Positions 46,040 to 57,890 of a stretch of DNA of 64,000 nt are shown one piece after another. Below the pieces are notes generated by a model. It had not been told where the DNA came from. It did no database searches and saw nothing but the letters and a program-made list of their open reading frames with translations. Positions within the stretch are counted from its first letter, which is position 1. Every line of letters starts with the position of its first letter. Origin of the DNA: Dichetophora obliterata (lineage: Eukaryota; Arthropoda; Insecta; Diptera; Sciomyzidae); contig OY986440.1 in the NCBI GenBank assembly GCA_963920525.1, positions 18,994,068-19,058,067 of the forward strand, given 5' to 3'. The position numbers and the translations under genes were made by a program.

Positions 46040-46869
46040 TTTAAAAAATCTAAAAAAACCTAACCGACCTCTAAAATCTGAATGCTATGCATTCGAAGTA
46101 AGCTAATCTACTGACAAACTGAAAATAAATTACATACGACACATGTATGAAGCACATTCAAACATACACATGTAGAGCATATCATGCAATACATATGCAG
46201 CACATTCATGCAACACATTCAAGAAAAAACCTATGGAAAAAATAAAAAATCCTAACAAAAATTAGTAAAAACCTAATAAAAACCTGTCAAAAATAAATAA
46301 AAACCTAATAAAATAATAAAGTTAGTAAAAACCTGAAAACTTATATATAAAATGCATTGCTCCAACAAATCCCACCGAAAACGTTCCAAAAAAAACGGAA
46401 CCGTTCATAGTGGAACCCGCTAGAACAATACGCCTAATAAAGGTGGATAATCTGTGTGCGAAAGGCAATAATTTTTAGTGCTAAGGAGCATCGCACTGAT
46501 TCTCCTTAGCCGCCTTCTAAGTCCCCCAGAAAACCCACAAGAACAATTAAAAATGGGTAAACCCCCACTTTCCCTGTATGATTAATTTGCCTCTGTAGAC
46601 AAATAATCATTTAATTTTTTCATCCATAGTCACTCACAAGCATGCGGTGACTAGTGGACCAGAGGAGGATATGTAGTGGCCCACGGTAACGTGAGTCTAC
46701 TACGGATATGTTAGTGCCTTGGGGCGTGAAGTATCAACCCAGAACTTAGGGAAAACAGTCCATTCCCCTACTAAGCTACTTTTTTGTTAGTAACTAACAA
46801 TGTTTTTCATTATAATCTTAATCTAACTTACTTAATATACTTTAAAAATCTAATTCCGCCATTGCGGAA
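46040..46869. other. No gene; repeats of AAAACCTAA-type text
   Basis: 46,230-46,340 repeats AAAACCTAATAAAAACCT-like phrases, and 46,135-46,230 repeats CACATTCA/ACATGTA phrases. 46,630-46,790 is GC-richer (GGACCAGAGGAGGATATGTA) but has no readable protein. It may be the body of the element that carries the ribozyme motif. Confidence 0.4.
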
Positions 46870-47992
46870 TATAATCTAATTGTTGCGATAAATGCCAATT
46901 TTCACAGTTCTGTAAGGTTGATCAATGAATTTAATTATTGCGATATTAAAACTGCAAGGACCCCAATTTCAGGAATCATCCTGTGATTAGAAATTGCAAC
47001 AAAATTGCTTTTATAAAGGAATTTATTGGCTTCTTGGAAACTCTTCAGCTTCCACAAAACAAAGTTAATAAGGTGCAATGCATCAATGGGTTCAAATATA
47101 CCCTAAACTCAATGATTTTGCTTGTTGATGATCTCTTCGATCTTCGAACCAGGACTCTTTAGAGAATTTCTTCTCAGTCCTGAGATCGCAACTGGGGAGC
47201 ACCACGGAACCATTAGTGAGAGAAGTGCAATACCTTTCTGCGCAGATAATGTCCATGAAATTCCTGACCCATAATTTTCAGAGTCGCAGCAAAAATTGCG
47301 CAAATGACGATGATTTAATGCAAGAATGGAACTTTAACCCATCCGATGAAGGCGAAAACACCAGTCTAAATTGTCCGTCCGAAAAAGTTAATAAAATAAC
47401 AGTGGAAGAGTTTGAAGAATCCAGTATGAACATACCACCCTTAACTCCTTTGGAAATTTCTGTGGGTCGATATTTTGTAGGATATGGATTGAAGGCAAAA
47501 TTTGGAAATAAAATAAAATGCGACGCTTGTCAAGAAAATCTCTTCAAGATGGATAGTTATTCTTTTGACTCGGAGACTTTTCTTGAAAAGAAAAATTATA
47601 GTGACACTTGGCTTCTTTTAAAAAATCCGTCAGATGAATTTTTTAACATTTGCTCACAACATTTTTCTATTTACAAATACCTATTTGAAAAAATTTGTCA
47701 CGAAGCCAACTTAAAAAAGCGAATTATAGAAAGTTGCATACAGCAAACAAACATAACAAACGCTTTGTGGTTTGATAAAACACAAGAATGTTATGAATAT
47801 CGACTGATTATTCTTGACCACCTCATCAAGGTTTTGATAAGAAAAAATGTGAGGTGGTTAAAAGAAAAAATAGTTTCTGAAGAGTTTAAGAGAAAGGCAG
47901 ATAACAGAGAAAGTAAAAATAAAAAAAAAAATGCAACGACTGTTAGAATAAGAAGTATGCTGTATGCAACTTTTTGTAGTTCGCGTTTTTAG
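46870..47992 (+). pseudogene. P/THAP9-like transposase, C-terminal relic
   Basis: Three frames read in order give the C-terminal half of a P-superfamily transposase. About 46,888-46,980 has SSVRLINEFNYCDIKTARTP. 46,990-47,155 has LINK-like FIKEFIGFLETLQLPQNKV and INGFKYTLNSMILLVDDLFD. From 47,156 a third frame has LENFFSVLRSQLG and EVQYLSAQIMSM, continuing open to 47,992. The LENFFS..R motif is characteristic of the region after the catalytic domain. The last 258-codon open part includes GRYFVGYGLKAKFGNKIKC and CDACQENLF, a Cys-containing segment also seen in this family. The THAP DNA-binding domain and most of the catalytic domain are missing. Frameshifts near 46,985 and 47,155 mark it as dead. 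No terminal repeats were found. Confidence 0.75.
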
Positions 47993-48484
47993 TTAAACAA
48001 TTGATTTCTCAAAAAAGTATTTGTAAATAGAAAAATGTTTTGCGCAACTGTAAAAGACTTCATCTCATGATTTTTTTAAATGTTCCGACTGTTACTATAG
48101 TTTTTGGTGCGTTTTGTTTGATTTATAATTTTCGCTCTAATGCCATACCGAACGAAAACTGACCCACTGTAGGTAATGGATGGCTTAAGGTACATTCTAA
48201 CATAAAATTATCATCATTTTTGCAATTATTGTTCAGACATTTAAAAAATGTGTCAAGGAACAAAATTACAAAATTCTTGAAGATAGGAATTGAACTTATT
48301 TTACGGACGTAATGTAACAGAGTTGCGATCGAATTGGTTTAATCTTCCAAATATTCAAAATTATATGTCAGGCTCAAGAGGTCACCAACCATGGCTGTCA
48401 TGGTTTAGGGTAATAATTACAACATTGATGGATCGCATGTTTTTATGCATACGTTTTACTTAAAAGCTTAATGAATACTCGTTG
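47993..48484. other. No gene recognised
   Basis: AT-rich sequence after the transposase relic. It may contain its 3' end, but no terminal repeat was identified. Confidence 0.4.
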
Positions 48485-51400
48485 TTTTTTGTTTGTTTGC
48501 TTTGTTTGGGCTTGATACTAGGCAAACAGAAAACATGAAGCAAGTTTCAGCTTATTTTGAAACTCGGATTTCTTTCATCCGCTCTTATGCTAGCAAAGAA
48601 AATTGCATGTGACAAAGGGAGCAAGGAATAGGTTTGTTTTGTTTAAGTTGTTGTTTTTTTTCTTCCTAATAGAGTTTCAAAGCGATCGCAGTATTTGTTT
48701 TTGTTCTTGCTAGATTTGGGAGATAGGAAAAAAATGAATGAACTGAAGCAAGGTCATTGTTTGCACTTGCCAAAATGATATTTGTTTTAGATGCAGATAT
48801 TTTCCTGATTTTTATTTACATTTATTTAGCTCGTATTTTATTTTGACAAATTTAAATTAATTTATTATTCAATTTAAATTATTACACTTTACCAATTAAT
48901 ACTTTTTAGCTACTTTTATATTATTTTTGTTTTTACAATTATTTTTATTTATTTATTTATTTTTATTATTACACTGAAATTATTTATTTTCCTTATGACC
49001 TTATAAATGAATATGAAAGAGTAGAGAAAATAGAAATTTTTAAAAATTTACAACTAAAGCAACTTTTACCCTATTTTTTAGCAAAAATTTAATATTTTAG
49101 AAATTTTTTGAAAACAGTATAAAATATTCTATTGCCATGGTGAGGCAATGGTAAGTCTTTTGTCATTTCTACAAATTCACTTAATCGAACACTTTCAGAT
49201 AAAAAAAAATTGTTGAAAATCGATTTAAGAATGGCGATTAAAAATTAGCAATGTTTGCTTCCTAAGACAAAACTTTAAATATCAATCGGTTTTTTCTCAT
49301 TCTGAGGCTTAAGAAAATGCTTTGTACTGATAAAATCTATAGTTTTCGAGATATCGCAATAACTTTTATATCATAATAACGGACATTTTTTTATTTGTTT
49401 TTTACCCTTACAATATATTTTCGGAAAAGCTTTCGTTTACCGTTATTTTTATAAACCAACAACTTTTTATACAAATTCGTTGTACAAAGAAAATCGCTAT
49501 TTTTCGAGATATAGCCAAAAGTTTGAATACATAAAAACGGAATTTTTTCAAAATTAAGGAATAATACATACACTGAAGCAAATATGTGTTGAACTCAAAT
49601 AAAATACAGCTAGAAACAATTTAATTTAAGAAAAGCATAAATGTAAATTAACCTTTCATTTAGTTAAAATGAATTTTCTTTATAAATTCACAAGATTGCA
49701 TTGGTACACTGAAACTTCCCTAATTCGAAGTGTCAAGGAACCAGAATTTAACTTCAAGTTATGGAAAATTCGAGTTACAGAATAAAATATTATGTAAATA
49801 ATTTAATTTGTGTCTGCGAAGTTATTTCTCTCGAAAATGGTTGGTTATGGAATATCTTCAACTTCATCATCATCAGATTTATAACTTTCATATAGTCGTT
49901 AAGTCAATAAGCATCTTCTTCAATACTGTAAAATGAGCCACACTTACACAAAACATATACCAACAAGATACAATAACTTTTACATCTTTCGACGCAAGCT
50001 CACAAAGATGCCATGCAAATTTTTTAATGCGTGTAAGTAAGAGAAATTCGAGTTATGGAGATGAATATGCATGAAAGTCCTCCTAATACAAATGAGATTT
50101 CGATTCGACTTGAAGAAAAATTCGAGTTAGGAAAACTTGACCATTCTGTAAAATTTATTAAAACACTTTGAAGAAAATTAACTTCATGAGGTGGCGTTGT
50201 TTTTTTTTATAACAGAAAAGGTAAAAAATTTTGTCCGATTAGGAACAACTTTTGCTAGTAAATGTCATAGGAAAGCTTGTTAAAAATGCAATTTTTAGTT
50301 TTTATTATTTTAACAACAAAACGAACTTTTGAGTAATTTTTGGATTAAATAAAATAATCATAAATTCACATTTTAATGGCTGTCCCTATAAATTTGGCAA
50401 CATACTGTAAGTAAGAGGTAAGAAAACACGATAAAATTAAAAAATGGCATCGCAAAAAACGTTTTAATTTAATTGATTTTTATATGAGAACAATATTTTA
50501 AAATAACCTTTAAATATATTTGTTTCCAATATTAAAGTTTTTGTTTAAAATTATTTTTAAATAAATGTTTTTAATTTTAAAATTTTTACAATAAAAAAAT
50601 ATTTAAAAACATTGTTTTAAACACAAAAATTATTTCTTTAAATTTAACTTAAAAAACATTTATGCTTTTCTTAAATTAAATTGTTTCTAGCTGTATTTTA
50701 TTTGAGTTCAACACATATTTGCTTCAGTGTATGTATTATTCCAAAATTTTGAAAAAATTCCGTTTTTATGTATTCAAACTTTTGGCTATATCTCGAAAAA
50801 TAGCGATTTTCTTAGTACAACGAATTTGTATAAAAAGTTGTTGGTTTATAAAAATAACGGTAAACGAAAGCTTTTCCGAAAATATATTGTAAGGGTAAAA
50901 AACAAATAAAAAAATGTCCGTTATTATGATATAAAAGTTATTGCGATATCTCGAAAACTATAGATTTTATCAGTACAAAGCATTTTCTTAAGCCTCAGAA
51001 TGAGAAAAAACCGATTGATATTTAAAGTTTTGTCTTAGGAAGCAAACATTGCTAATTTTTAATCGCCATTCTTAAATCGATTTTCAACAATTTTTTTTTA
51101 TCTGAAAGTGTTCGATTAAGTGAATTTGTAGAAATGACAAAAGACTTACCATTGCCTCACCATGGCAATAGAATATTTTATACTGTTTTCAAAAAATTTC
51201 TAAAATATTAAATTTTTGCTAAAAAATAGGGTAAAAGTTGCTTTAGTTGTAAATTTTTTAAAATTTCTATTTTCTCTACTCTTTCATATTCATTTATAAG
51301 GTCATAAGGAAAATAAATAATTTCAGTGTAATAATAAAAATAAATAAATAAATAAAAATAATTGTAAAAACAAAAATAATATAAAAGTAGCTAAAAAGTA

Positions 51401-51850
51401 TTAATTGGTAAAGTGTAATAATTTAAATTGAATAATAAATTAATTTAAATTTGTCAAAATAAAATACGAGCTAAATAAATGTAAATAAAAATCAGGAAAA
51501 TATCTGCATCTAAAACAAATATCATTTTGGCAAGTGCAAACAATGACCTTGCTTCATTTCATTCATTTTTTTCCTATCTCCCAAATCTAGCAAGAACAAA
51601 AACAAATACTGCGATCGCTTTGAAACTCTATTAGGAAGAAAAAAAACAACAACTTAAACAAAACAAACCTATTCCTTGCTCCCTTTGTCACATGCAATTT
51701 TCTTTGCTAGCATAAGAGCGGATGAAAGAAATCCGAGTTTCAAAATAAGCTGAAACTTGCTTCATGTTTTCTGTTTGCCTAGTATCAAGATGTTGAAATC
51801 AGGCATAAGACTTTCCTCAGAGCCCAAACAAAGCAAACAAACAAAAAATA
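48485..51850. mobile_element. Giant inverted repeat, arms about 1.16 kb
   Basis: The left arm (about 48,485-49,644) and right arm (about 50,656-51,850) are near-identical reverse complements, so the same 60-codon frame appears at 49391-49573 on minus and 50727-50909 on plus. The spacer is about 1.0 kb (49,645-50,655). The right arm has about 32 extra bases (GATGTTGAAATCAGGCATAA... at 51,789-51,823) absent from the left. No recognisable protein is encoded in either arm. The flank to 52,187 is copied at 60,940-61,300. This could be a foldback transposon or an inverted segmental duplication; an assembly artefact should also be considered. Confidence 0.85.
49705..50150 (-). mobile_element. Possible pogo/Tigger-like MITE in the palindrome spacer
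   Basis: TACACTGAAACTTCCCTAAT plus TCGAA on the left is loosely matched inverted by TTCGAGTTAGGAAAACTTG and CATTCTGTA on the right, with TA at each edge. Several subterminal copies of ATTCGAGTTA occur, a pattern common in pogo-type elements. On the minus strand near 49,880 a short acidic reading, SDDDEVEDIP, recalls the C-terminus of pogo/Tigger transposases. The match is loose and the call tentative. Confidence 0.35.
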
Positions 51851-52187
51851 TGAAAAATATGGAAACTTCCAAATTTATTTTATTTCAGCTACATCTACAA
51901 TTCAATTGAATTTCATTCATATAATTTTAAATGAAGAAAAAAGAAGCGGCAACATTTCTTTCTCGCTTTATCAAACGGTTTTAGGCGATTGCACTATTGC
52001 GTGTTCTTCTTTCACACGCTCCTTAATCTACATATCGTCACACAGAGGTAGCGTCAACAGAGCAACGAGTTAACGCTAGCAGAGCTAGATTTCATTGCCA
52101 AAAGTTCCACCTGATACTCAGGAACTATACTTAAGTTCCAAATGTGAGGTGGATTGTTTTGAGACCTCTGGTTATTATTACTCTGTG
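51835..52187 (-). repeat. Flank of the giant palindrome, duplicated inverted at 60.9 kb
   Basis: This block from the outer edge of the right arm to CTCTGTG at 52,187 is, as far as I can compare, an exact reverse complement of 60,940-61,295. CACAGAGTAATAATAACCAG forms its far end in both copies and is likely the true element terminus. Non-coding. Confidence 0.85.
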
Positions 52188-53333
52188 GAAAATGTTATGA
52201 ATATAGAAAAATGAGTGCTTTATGGTAAGAGTCAAGCGTACCAAATACACCTACCACGAAAATAGCAAAGCCACAAACCATTACGAACAAAATTAAATGG
52301 CACAAGCCATGTAAGTAAAACACATTGCACAAAAATTCCACGATACAAATTTACACGTATTAAAATGTTATATCCAATAGATGACGCTCTTAATTGGCAT
52401 GGGAGCAATTCTGTGGTCACAAGGAATAATTACTAAAATCAAATTATCGTAAAAAAGTGATATGGCATTTTCTTTATTGACAAACTTTGGAAGGATGCAG
52501 GAAAACATTTTTTTACAGAATGTGTGTAAAACTTTGTAAATTTTTTAATAGTGCTTTTTCGTGTAAGTACGAAAAATAAATTTCGTGTTTGTGCGTGCCC
52601 GCGCAAATGGTCGTCGTGCTCGTGCGTACCCGTGCCTCAAAAATGTTGCACGCTCCCATCTCTAGTCCAAACATGAAATTCTGCGATTTTTAATCTAATC
52701 GAAACACATTTCACACAAACAATGGGATTTTGATTTTCGGTATTTCGAAATTACTACAATTTCAAGCCAAACCCAATGCAAGTTCCTGCTAAGAAAAGGT
52801 AAATTTTATTTTAGTATATAAGAATAAATAGGTGTATTCCCGTGCTTTTGTAGCAGAAATTAGCAAGTTATAAAATTTGAGAGAGTAAGCGAAAAAATGC
52901 TCTCTTTTCGTGAAAAATTGCAAAAACTACGGGAACAGGTTTTTAGCAAAAAGTTGCAACTTTTGAAGAAAAGCTAAAAACATTTGTTTATTTATTTTGT
53001 AAAAATTGGACAAATGTCAAAAAAAATTAATTGGCTTCCCTGCTGTTTTTTGTGGTACTCTAATTTGACACCAGCCGTCAAAGCATGTCACATTAGGTGT
53101 TTTATCGCCATTGCGTTTGTGTTTTTTTTCTCTGCTGCACAGTAGGTAAAAGACTACTCCAATATACATATCTAGTTTATAAAAATTTGATGCATAAATT
53201 CTTTTCGACAATTATTATTGCAATAATCCAACTTTTGTTACAAGATCAAGGCAATTCAAGATTACGGTCAAATATCAAAGATGTTCTGTTCTTTGTAAAT
53301 TTCTAAAATTAGTTCACCAATATAGGTATAAAT
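52188..53333. other. No gene recognised
   Basis: Short frames only (52232-52420 minus, 53017-53211 minus, 53097-53306 plus). A GC-richer patch at 52,580-52,640 repeats CGTGC-like motifs. Nothing was recognised. Confidence 0.45.
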
Positions 53334-53986
53334 CAGTGGTCATCAACTTATGTTTTCCCATAGCACGCGGGCGTCGTGTGTTTTTGAGCTTTTGCACATT
53401 AAGTAGCACTCGGCTCACACTGTTTGTACACTGCGTAAAAGTTTGTTTTTTTCTGCTGTGCTTTAAATTTTAAGCTAGTATGCTTTGAGCTTGCATGCGG
53501 TAAGAGTGTTCCTCACTGTTTTATTTATGAAAGTACTTAAATATTTTGCAACATTATATTAAATCATTATTAAGATCAATTTTGTTGAATTTATTGGAAA
53601 ATACTTAAATTTTGAATTTATTTTAACTTAAAATGTAGAAGCATGACAAAAAATTATCAAATAAATTTCTCTAATTGAAATTAGTCGTTAATTTAAACAT
53701 AACAAAACAAAATAAAACTTTTAAAATTTAAATAAGAAAATTAAAAAAAAAATTAAAAAGAAAATTTATTTCTATTCAACATTTTTACCTTTTTTGCTCT
53801 TTTCTATATTAAAATAGCGAAAAACATACACAAAATAAAATGTCATAATGTGAAAACCCAACACTCGACAATATTTCCTTACTCCAAACGTTGCGAGAGC
53901 TTGTAACAACTTCTTGTTTCAGTTTAAAGATGTGCACTTGGAAAGCTCTCTTTGTTGTTGTTCGAACCCTGCGTTGATGACCACTG
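53334..53986. mobile_element. hAT-type MITE with 8-bp TSD
   Basis: The termini CAGTGGTCATCAAC (left) and inverted GTTGATGACCACTG (right) match the CAGTGGT... ends typical of hAT elements. The flanking 8-mers GTATAAAT (53326-53333) and TTATAAAT (53987-53994) agree at seven of eight positions, which is the hAT target-duplication size. The 653-bp interior is AT-rich and non-coding. Confidence 0.8.
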
Positions 53987-54509
53987 TTATAAATCATGGT
54001 GTAAGAAATAGAAGTGTTAGTGAGTTTGACACTTCTCTCTCAAAATGATAAAATTATGTTTCTCCGCTATTGTCAAAAACAGCTGATGGTGAATTGCAAT
54101 GAAAACAAATTTTTTTAAATTCGTGTCATTCTGCAAGTTTATAAGATTTTTACTGAGATTAATGTGAGAATAAAGTGACATGGAAAACAACAAAATATAT
54201 ATGAGACGCTGTGCGTTATGCAAAACAAAAAACGATGTGAATGCAAGACAATTTGCATGCTGGCCAAAGCTAAATTTCTGATAAAATGGCCAAAAGATTC
54301 AATGACAAACTTGGCAAATCGGCGAAGACAACTGCAATAACTTTTTGTCAACACAAAACGGCACAATTAATTGCATTAAATATTTATTTATACTTACTTC
54401 GCATAGTTAAAACTATACCACATCATCTAGCAACTCAAACAAATAACACAATATGACAGATATCAACAGAAGCAAAGAAATTCATGGTGTTGTCAAAAAC
54501 TCACTAACA

Positions 54510-54627
54510 CCTGGGGCCGAATTACAGCATCCGTAATCGAGCAAAATTGTACAAGATTGATAGGCACTTGTCTCATCGTGCTCTTCGTAATTTTGCTCGA
54601 TCACGGATGCTGTAATTCGGCCCCAGG
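54510..54627. mobile_element. Small palindromic MITE
   Basis: CCTGGGGCCGAATTACAGCA continuing through TCCGT.ATCGAGCAAAATT forms a left arm of about 39 bp. The right arm is its near-perfect inverse, and about 40 bp lie between. Length 118 bp. No clear target duplication. It ends eight bases before the next MITE. Confidence 0.8.
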
Positions 54628-54635
54628 TTTTCTTA

Positions 54636-55384
54636 GGCCGCGTTCATAGTAAACGCTTTTAGCTTAGCCGAGAGCTTTAGCTGAAAAACACTTTGTGTAT
54701 AATCATATGGAAAAAGCTCAAAGCGTTCATAGTGCTAGCATAAAGCTTAATTTCAAATGCTTTTCAGCGCTTATCTTTCCATCTCGCTTGCTCACACAGA
54801 AAAATAATTTTGTTTTTTTATGCTTTGTTGTAGAGCATTTTTAAAATGCTATTCGGCACATGTTTTTCTATTTTGCCTGTTAACAATATTTTCGTTGATT
54901 TTTTTGTGCTGAAGTTTTAATCGTTGTTGTGTTGTTGTTGCGTTGTGGTCCTTTTGTGGTGCTTTTCAGTTGTATGCGCTTGTGTATTCTATCTCGTTTG
55001 TTTACATAGTTTTCGTTGTTCTTGCTTTCTTCTTGGGTACTTTTTGTGCTGAACTTTCCACCGTTGTTATGCTTTGTGTTTTCAAGTTCCTTAGAACTTT
55101 TGTTTGTTATTGGTTTGATCTTTCATTGGTGATCATTGCGAATCTACATACTCATTAAACAAAAAAATTTACTTTGCAAAACGCAATTGAGGACATTATT
55201 TTCCAAAGAGACAAATGAAAACAAAGCATATCAGCCATAAGCATAAAGCGCGCACTATGAACACCAATAAGCTCAATAAGCTACTTTATGCAGCGTTGAA
55301 TAAGCATTCACTATGATCAAAAAAAGCTTGACAAATTAGCTTTATGCATCAGCTTCAGCCAAAGCGTCCACTATGAACGCGGCC
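54636..55384. mobile_element. Harbinger-like MITE, TSD TTA
   Basis: The ends GGCCGCGTTCATAGTAAACG (left) and inverted GGCCGCGTTCATAGTGGACG (right) are flanked by TTA on both sides (54633-54635 and 55385-55387). Subterminal repeats of GTTCATAGTG and AAGCTTTATGC-like motifs are present. A hydrophobic 71-codon frame at 54943-55158 has no recognisable domain and is probably chance. Confidence 0.85.
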
Positions 55385-55421
55385 TTACACCATGGTATAA
55401 ATAAAACATAAAACTTACTTA

Positions 55422-56377
55422 CAGTAAATCAAAAAAGTTTAGGCACAAAGCTAATAAAACTGTTAGTTTGTTGGTACAATTACAGTTCAATTACAGAAAA
55501 AATAGTATGAGCATTAAAAAAATAAACTTTACTACGTATTTACAACAAAAGATAATTTCATTTGAATTTTATTTTAGATAAAATGTTAGAAAAAATAAAA
55601 AAAACATGATTTTAAAATCAAAAAAGTGTAGGCACATGATGTGTGTGTATCATGTTTTTGCAGATATAATGATCATTTTTTAGTTTTCTTTGATCTATTC
55701 CGTTTATCTGCACATAACTATTGCGCAGTTATCCAATTGTCTATTGATTTAAGTTAAATTTAATTTTAATTTCGTGATAGATTGAGCAAAATAGGCAGCG
55801 GAACAGAAATTTCGGTTGACGTTCGTAAATATTAATAAAGCTTTACGTACAGAAAAAGTCGTATCGCGAAATCGGTAAAATAGTGAAGCGGTCATATTCA
55901 AGTGTGCGTAACATCATAAACCATTATGTAAATACCGGTAAGTTGACGCATAAGAGCCAATCTGTGCGATAAAAACCCAAAAATTTCAGCTGTTAAACTA
56001 TGCCATGAAATGAAGCAATGGTTTAAAAAACTTTGATGTTCAAACGATTCGAAATACACTAAATAAAGCTTATTTTTATTCAGGTTATTCAGGCCAAGAG
56101 GCCTAACCAAGTATAAGATGACTCAAAATATACTCTCCCTGATGATAAAATAATACTTATTTTCACTTGTACTTTTTTGATTTTAAAATCATGTCTTTTT
56201 AGTTTTTCTAAAATATAATCTGAAAAAAATTTAAATTTAATTATCGTGTGTTGTAAATACATAGTAAGAAGTGTATTTTTTAAATGTTCATACTATTTTT
56301 TTCTGTAAGTGAAGCGGAAAAAATTTTACTATGAAACATTTTTAATCGCTTTGTGCCTAAACTTTCTTGAGTCACTG
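55422..56377 (+). mobile_element. Tc1-like element with long TIRs and a transposase trace
   Basis: The ends CAGTAAATCAAAAAAGTTTA (left) and inverted CAGTGACTCAAGAAAGTTTA (right) are flanked by TA (55420-55421 and 56378-56379). Inverted similarity extends about 220 bp inward, to a shared ATGATTTTAAAATCAAAAAA block. Between the arms, about 55,797-55,975 reads KSYREIGKIVKRSYSSVRNI and NHYVNTGKLTHKS after frame corrections. This is the N-terminal helix-turn-helix of a Tc1-type transposase. The catalytic domain is deleted, so the 956-bp element is non-autonomous. Confidence 0.85.
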
Positions 56378-57379
56378 TACTAAGCACACAAATGGTTACA
56401 ATACAACAAATAAAATTACCAAAGCACAAAATAAATGAGCGAAACACAAGAGAACGCGAATAACAAAACACCTAGTTTGGCATGCTCCATTTGATTTTGT
56501 GTATTTTTTGTAGAAACGCTACTGTGTTAACGCCATCACTTTGCGTTCGAACGCGACACGCTACGACAATTATTCGCTATATGTTCTGTGTCGTGTAAAT
56601 ACATGCAAATTTCAATATTTTTACGACACTAGTCGCAGACGCTAGGGCCGTAAAAACGCTTAATGTGGCGTTGCACTTAGTTTTGGTGAAGCGTGAAATT
56701 GAGTTAAAGAAACTGTTTTACTTAATATCGCTACATCCAAAGTATAAGTTGGTAACTCAATAATTAAAAATTTGAAGTTAAAACTATTTATGTGAAGATT
56801 TTGTTTTGCAAAGAATACATAAAAGTAAAGCTGCACACTGCTGTTTAAAGATAAGAGGTAGAAGTACAAATTTCTGTTTCCAATTTCGGTTTTAAATTTT
56901 ATTCTTATAACGAAAACAATACCTAAAAAATTATCATTAAAACACTTGATATCTTGATTCATAATTTTTATGAGGCAATTTTCTAAAATTTGGTTTTCTT
57001 GTAATGAATTTTTGAAATTACTAGCAGCGAGTAAACGGCTTTGCAACCCTTTAAAACACGGTATCTCTACACAGTAGCTCTGTTTCCGTACTAACTTAAA
57101 GTAATTGTAATAGAATGACATTTTTCATGTTATTCTTCTCTCTTGAGCTTAAAAAATTTGTAAAATAACGCTTTCAAGCAACTTCAAGTTACTTGAATCG
57201 AGTATAGAAACAGACCTTTTATCAGAATAACTTTCAATCAATTCCAAAAAATTTGAACATTGATTAGATAAATATATATATATTTTTATATTTTTTTCAA
57301 AAAAGGTCCAAGTATTGACTTTTAAGTCAAAAACTGACTCAAAAGTTGTTTTTGTTGTATAAATAAAACCAAGTAAAAA
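56378..57379. other. No gene recognised; one 153-codon frame
   Basis: A minus-strand frame at 56660-57121 is the longest here (153 codons, rich in F, L, N and K). I recognise no domain and see no neighbouring exon structure, so it is left uncalled. A TA-rich run lies near 57,270. Confidence 0.45.
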
Positions 57380-57890
57380 TTGTTTTCTTTACTATTTTTA
57401 CCATCGGAGTTTTTTGTGTATTTAATATTTAAATTTTTTTGTTATTTTGACATCAAAAACACTCACATATCTTCGAAATTGTAGAAATTTAAATTTTTAG
57501 TACAACGGCTCATAAAACATCGTTACCTAAGAATGAGAAAAAAACGACATGAAAATCAAAGTTTGGATTTTCGATGCAAATATCTCCGCTGTTCATATAA
57601 ATATTTCATTAAAAATTTTTTTGTTCAAAAGTTCAATAAAAGCATTTCGTAAAAATAGTTTGAGCTGTACCGTTAGGTCAGTGATATATTTTTTTATGAT
57701 TTTTCCAAAAAAATTCCAAAATATAGACTTTTTACTACAAATATGAATCAAAAATTGTTTTTGTTGTAAAAATAAAATCAAGTAAAAATTGTACATCTGA
57801 CTACCTTTCATATGATGTAGCATTTATTTGCAAAAATTCTTTCATTTAAGCGTAAAAATTATTTTACTGTTTTTGTTATACATATTAATA
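57380..57890 (+). repeat. Dispersed repeat C, copy 3
   Basis: See 12480-13000 and 43380-43660 for the other copies. This copy runs directly into the composite tandem repeat that follows. Confidence 0.8.

Noticed and set aside
49391..50909. Identical 60-codon frames on opposite strands
   Set aside because: A direct consequence of the giant inverted repeat; no protein family resemblance.
56660..57121. 153-codon minus-strand open frame
   Set aside because: No recognisable domain, composition follows the AT-rich background, and no splice partners or promoter are evident. A chance frame is the simplest reading.
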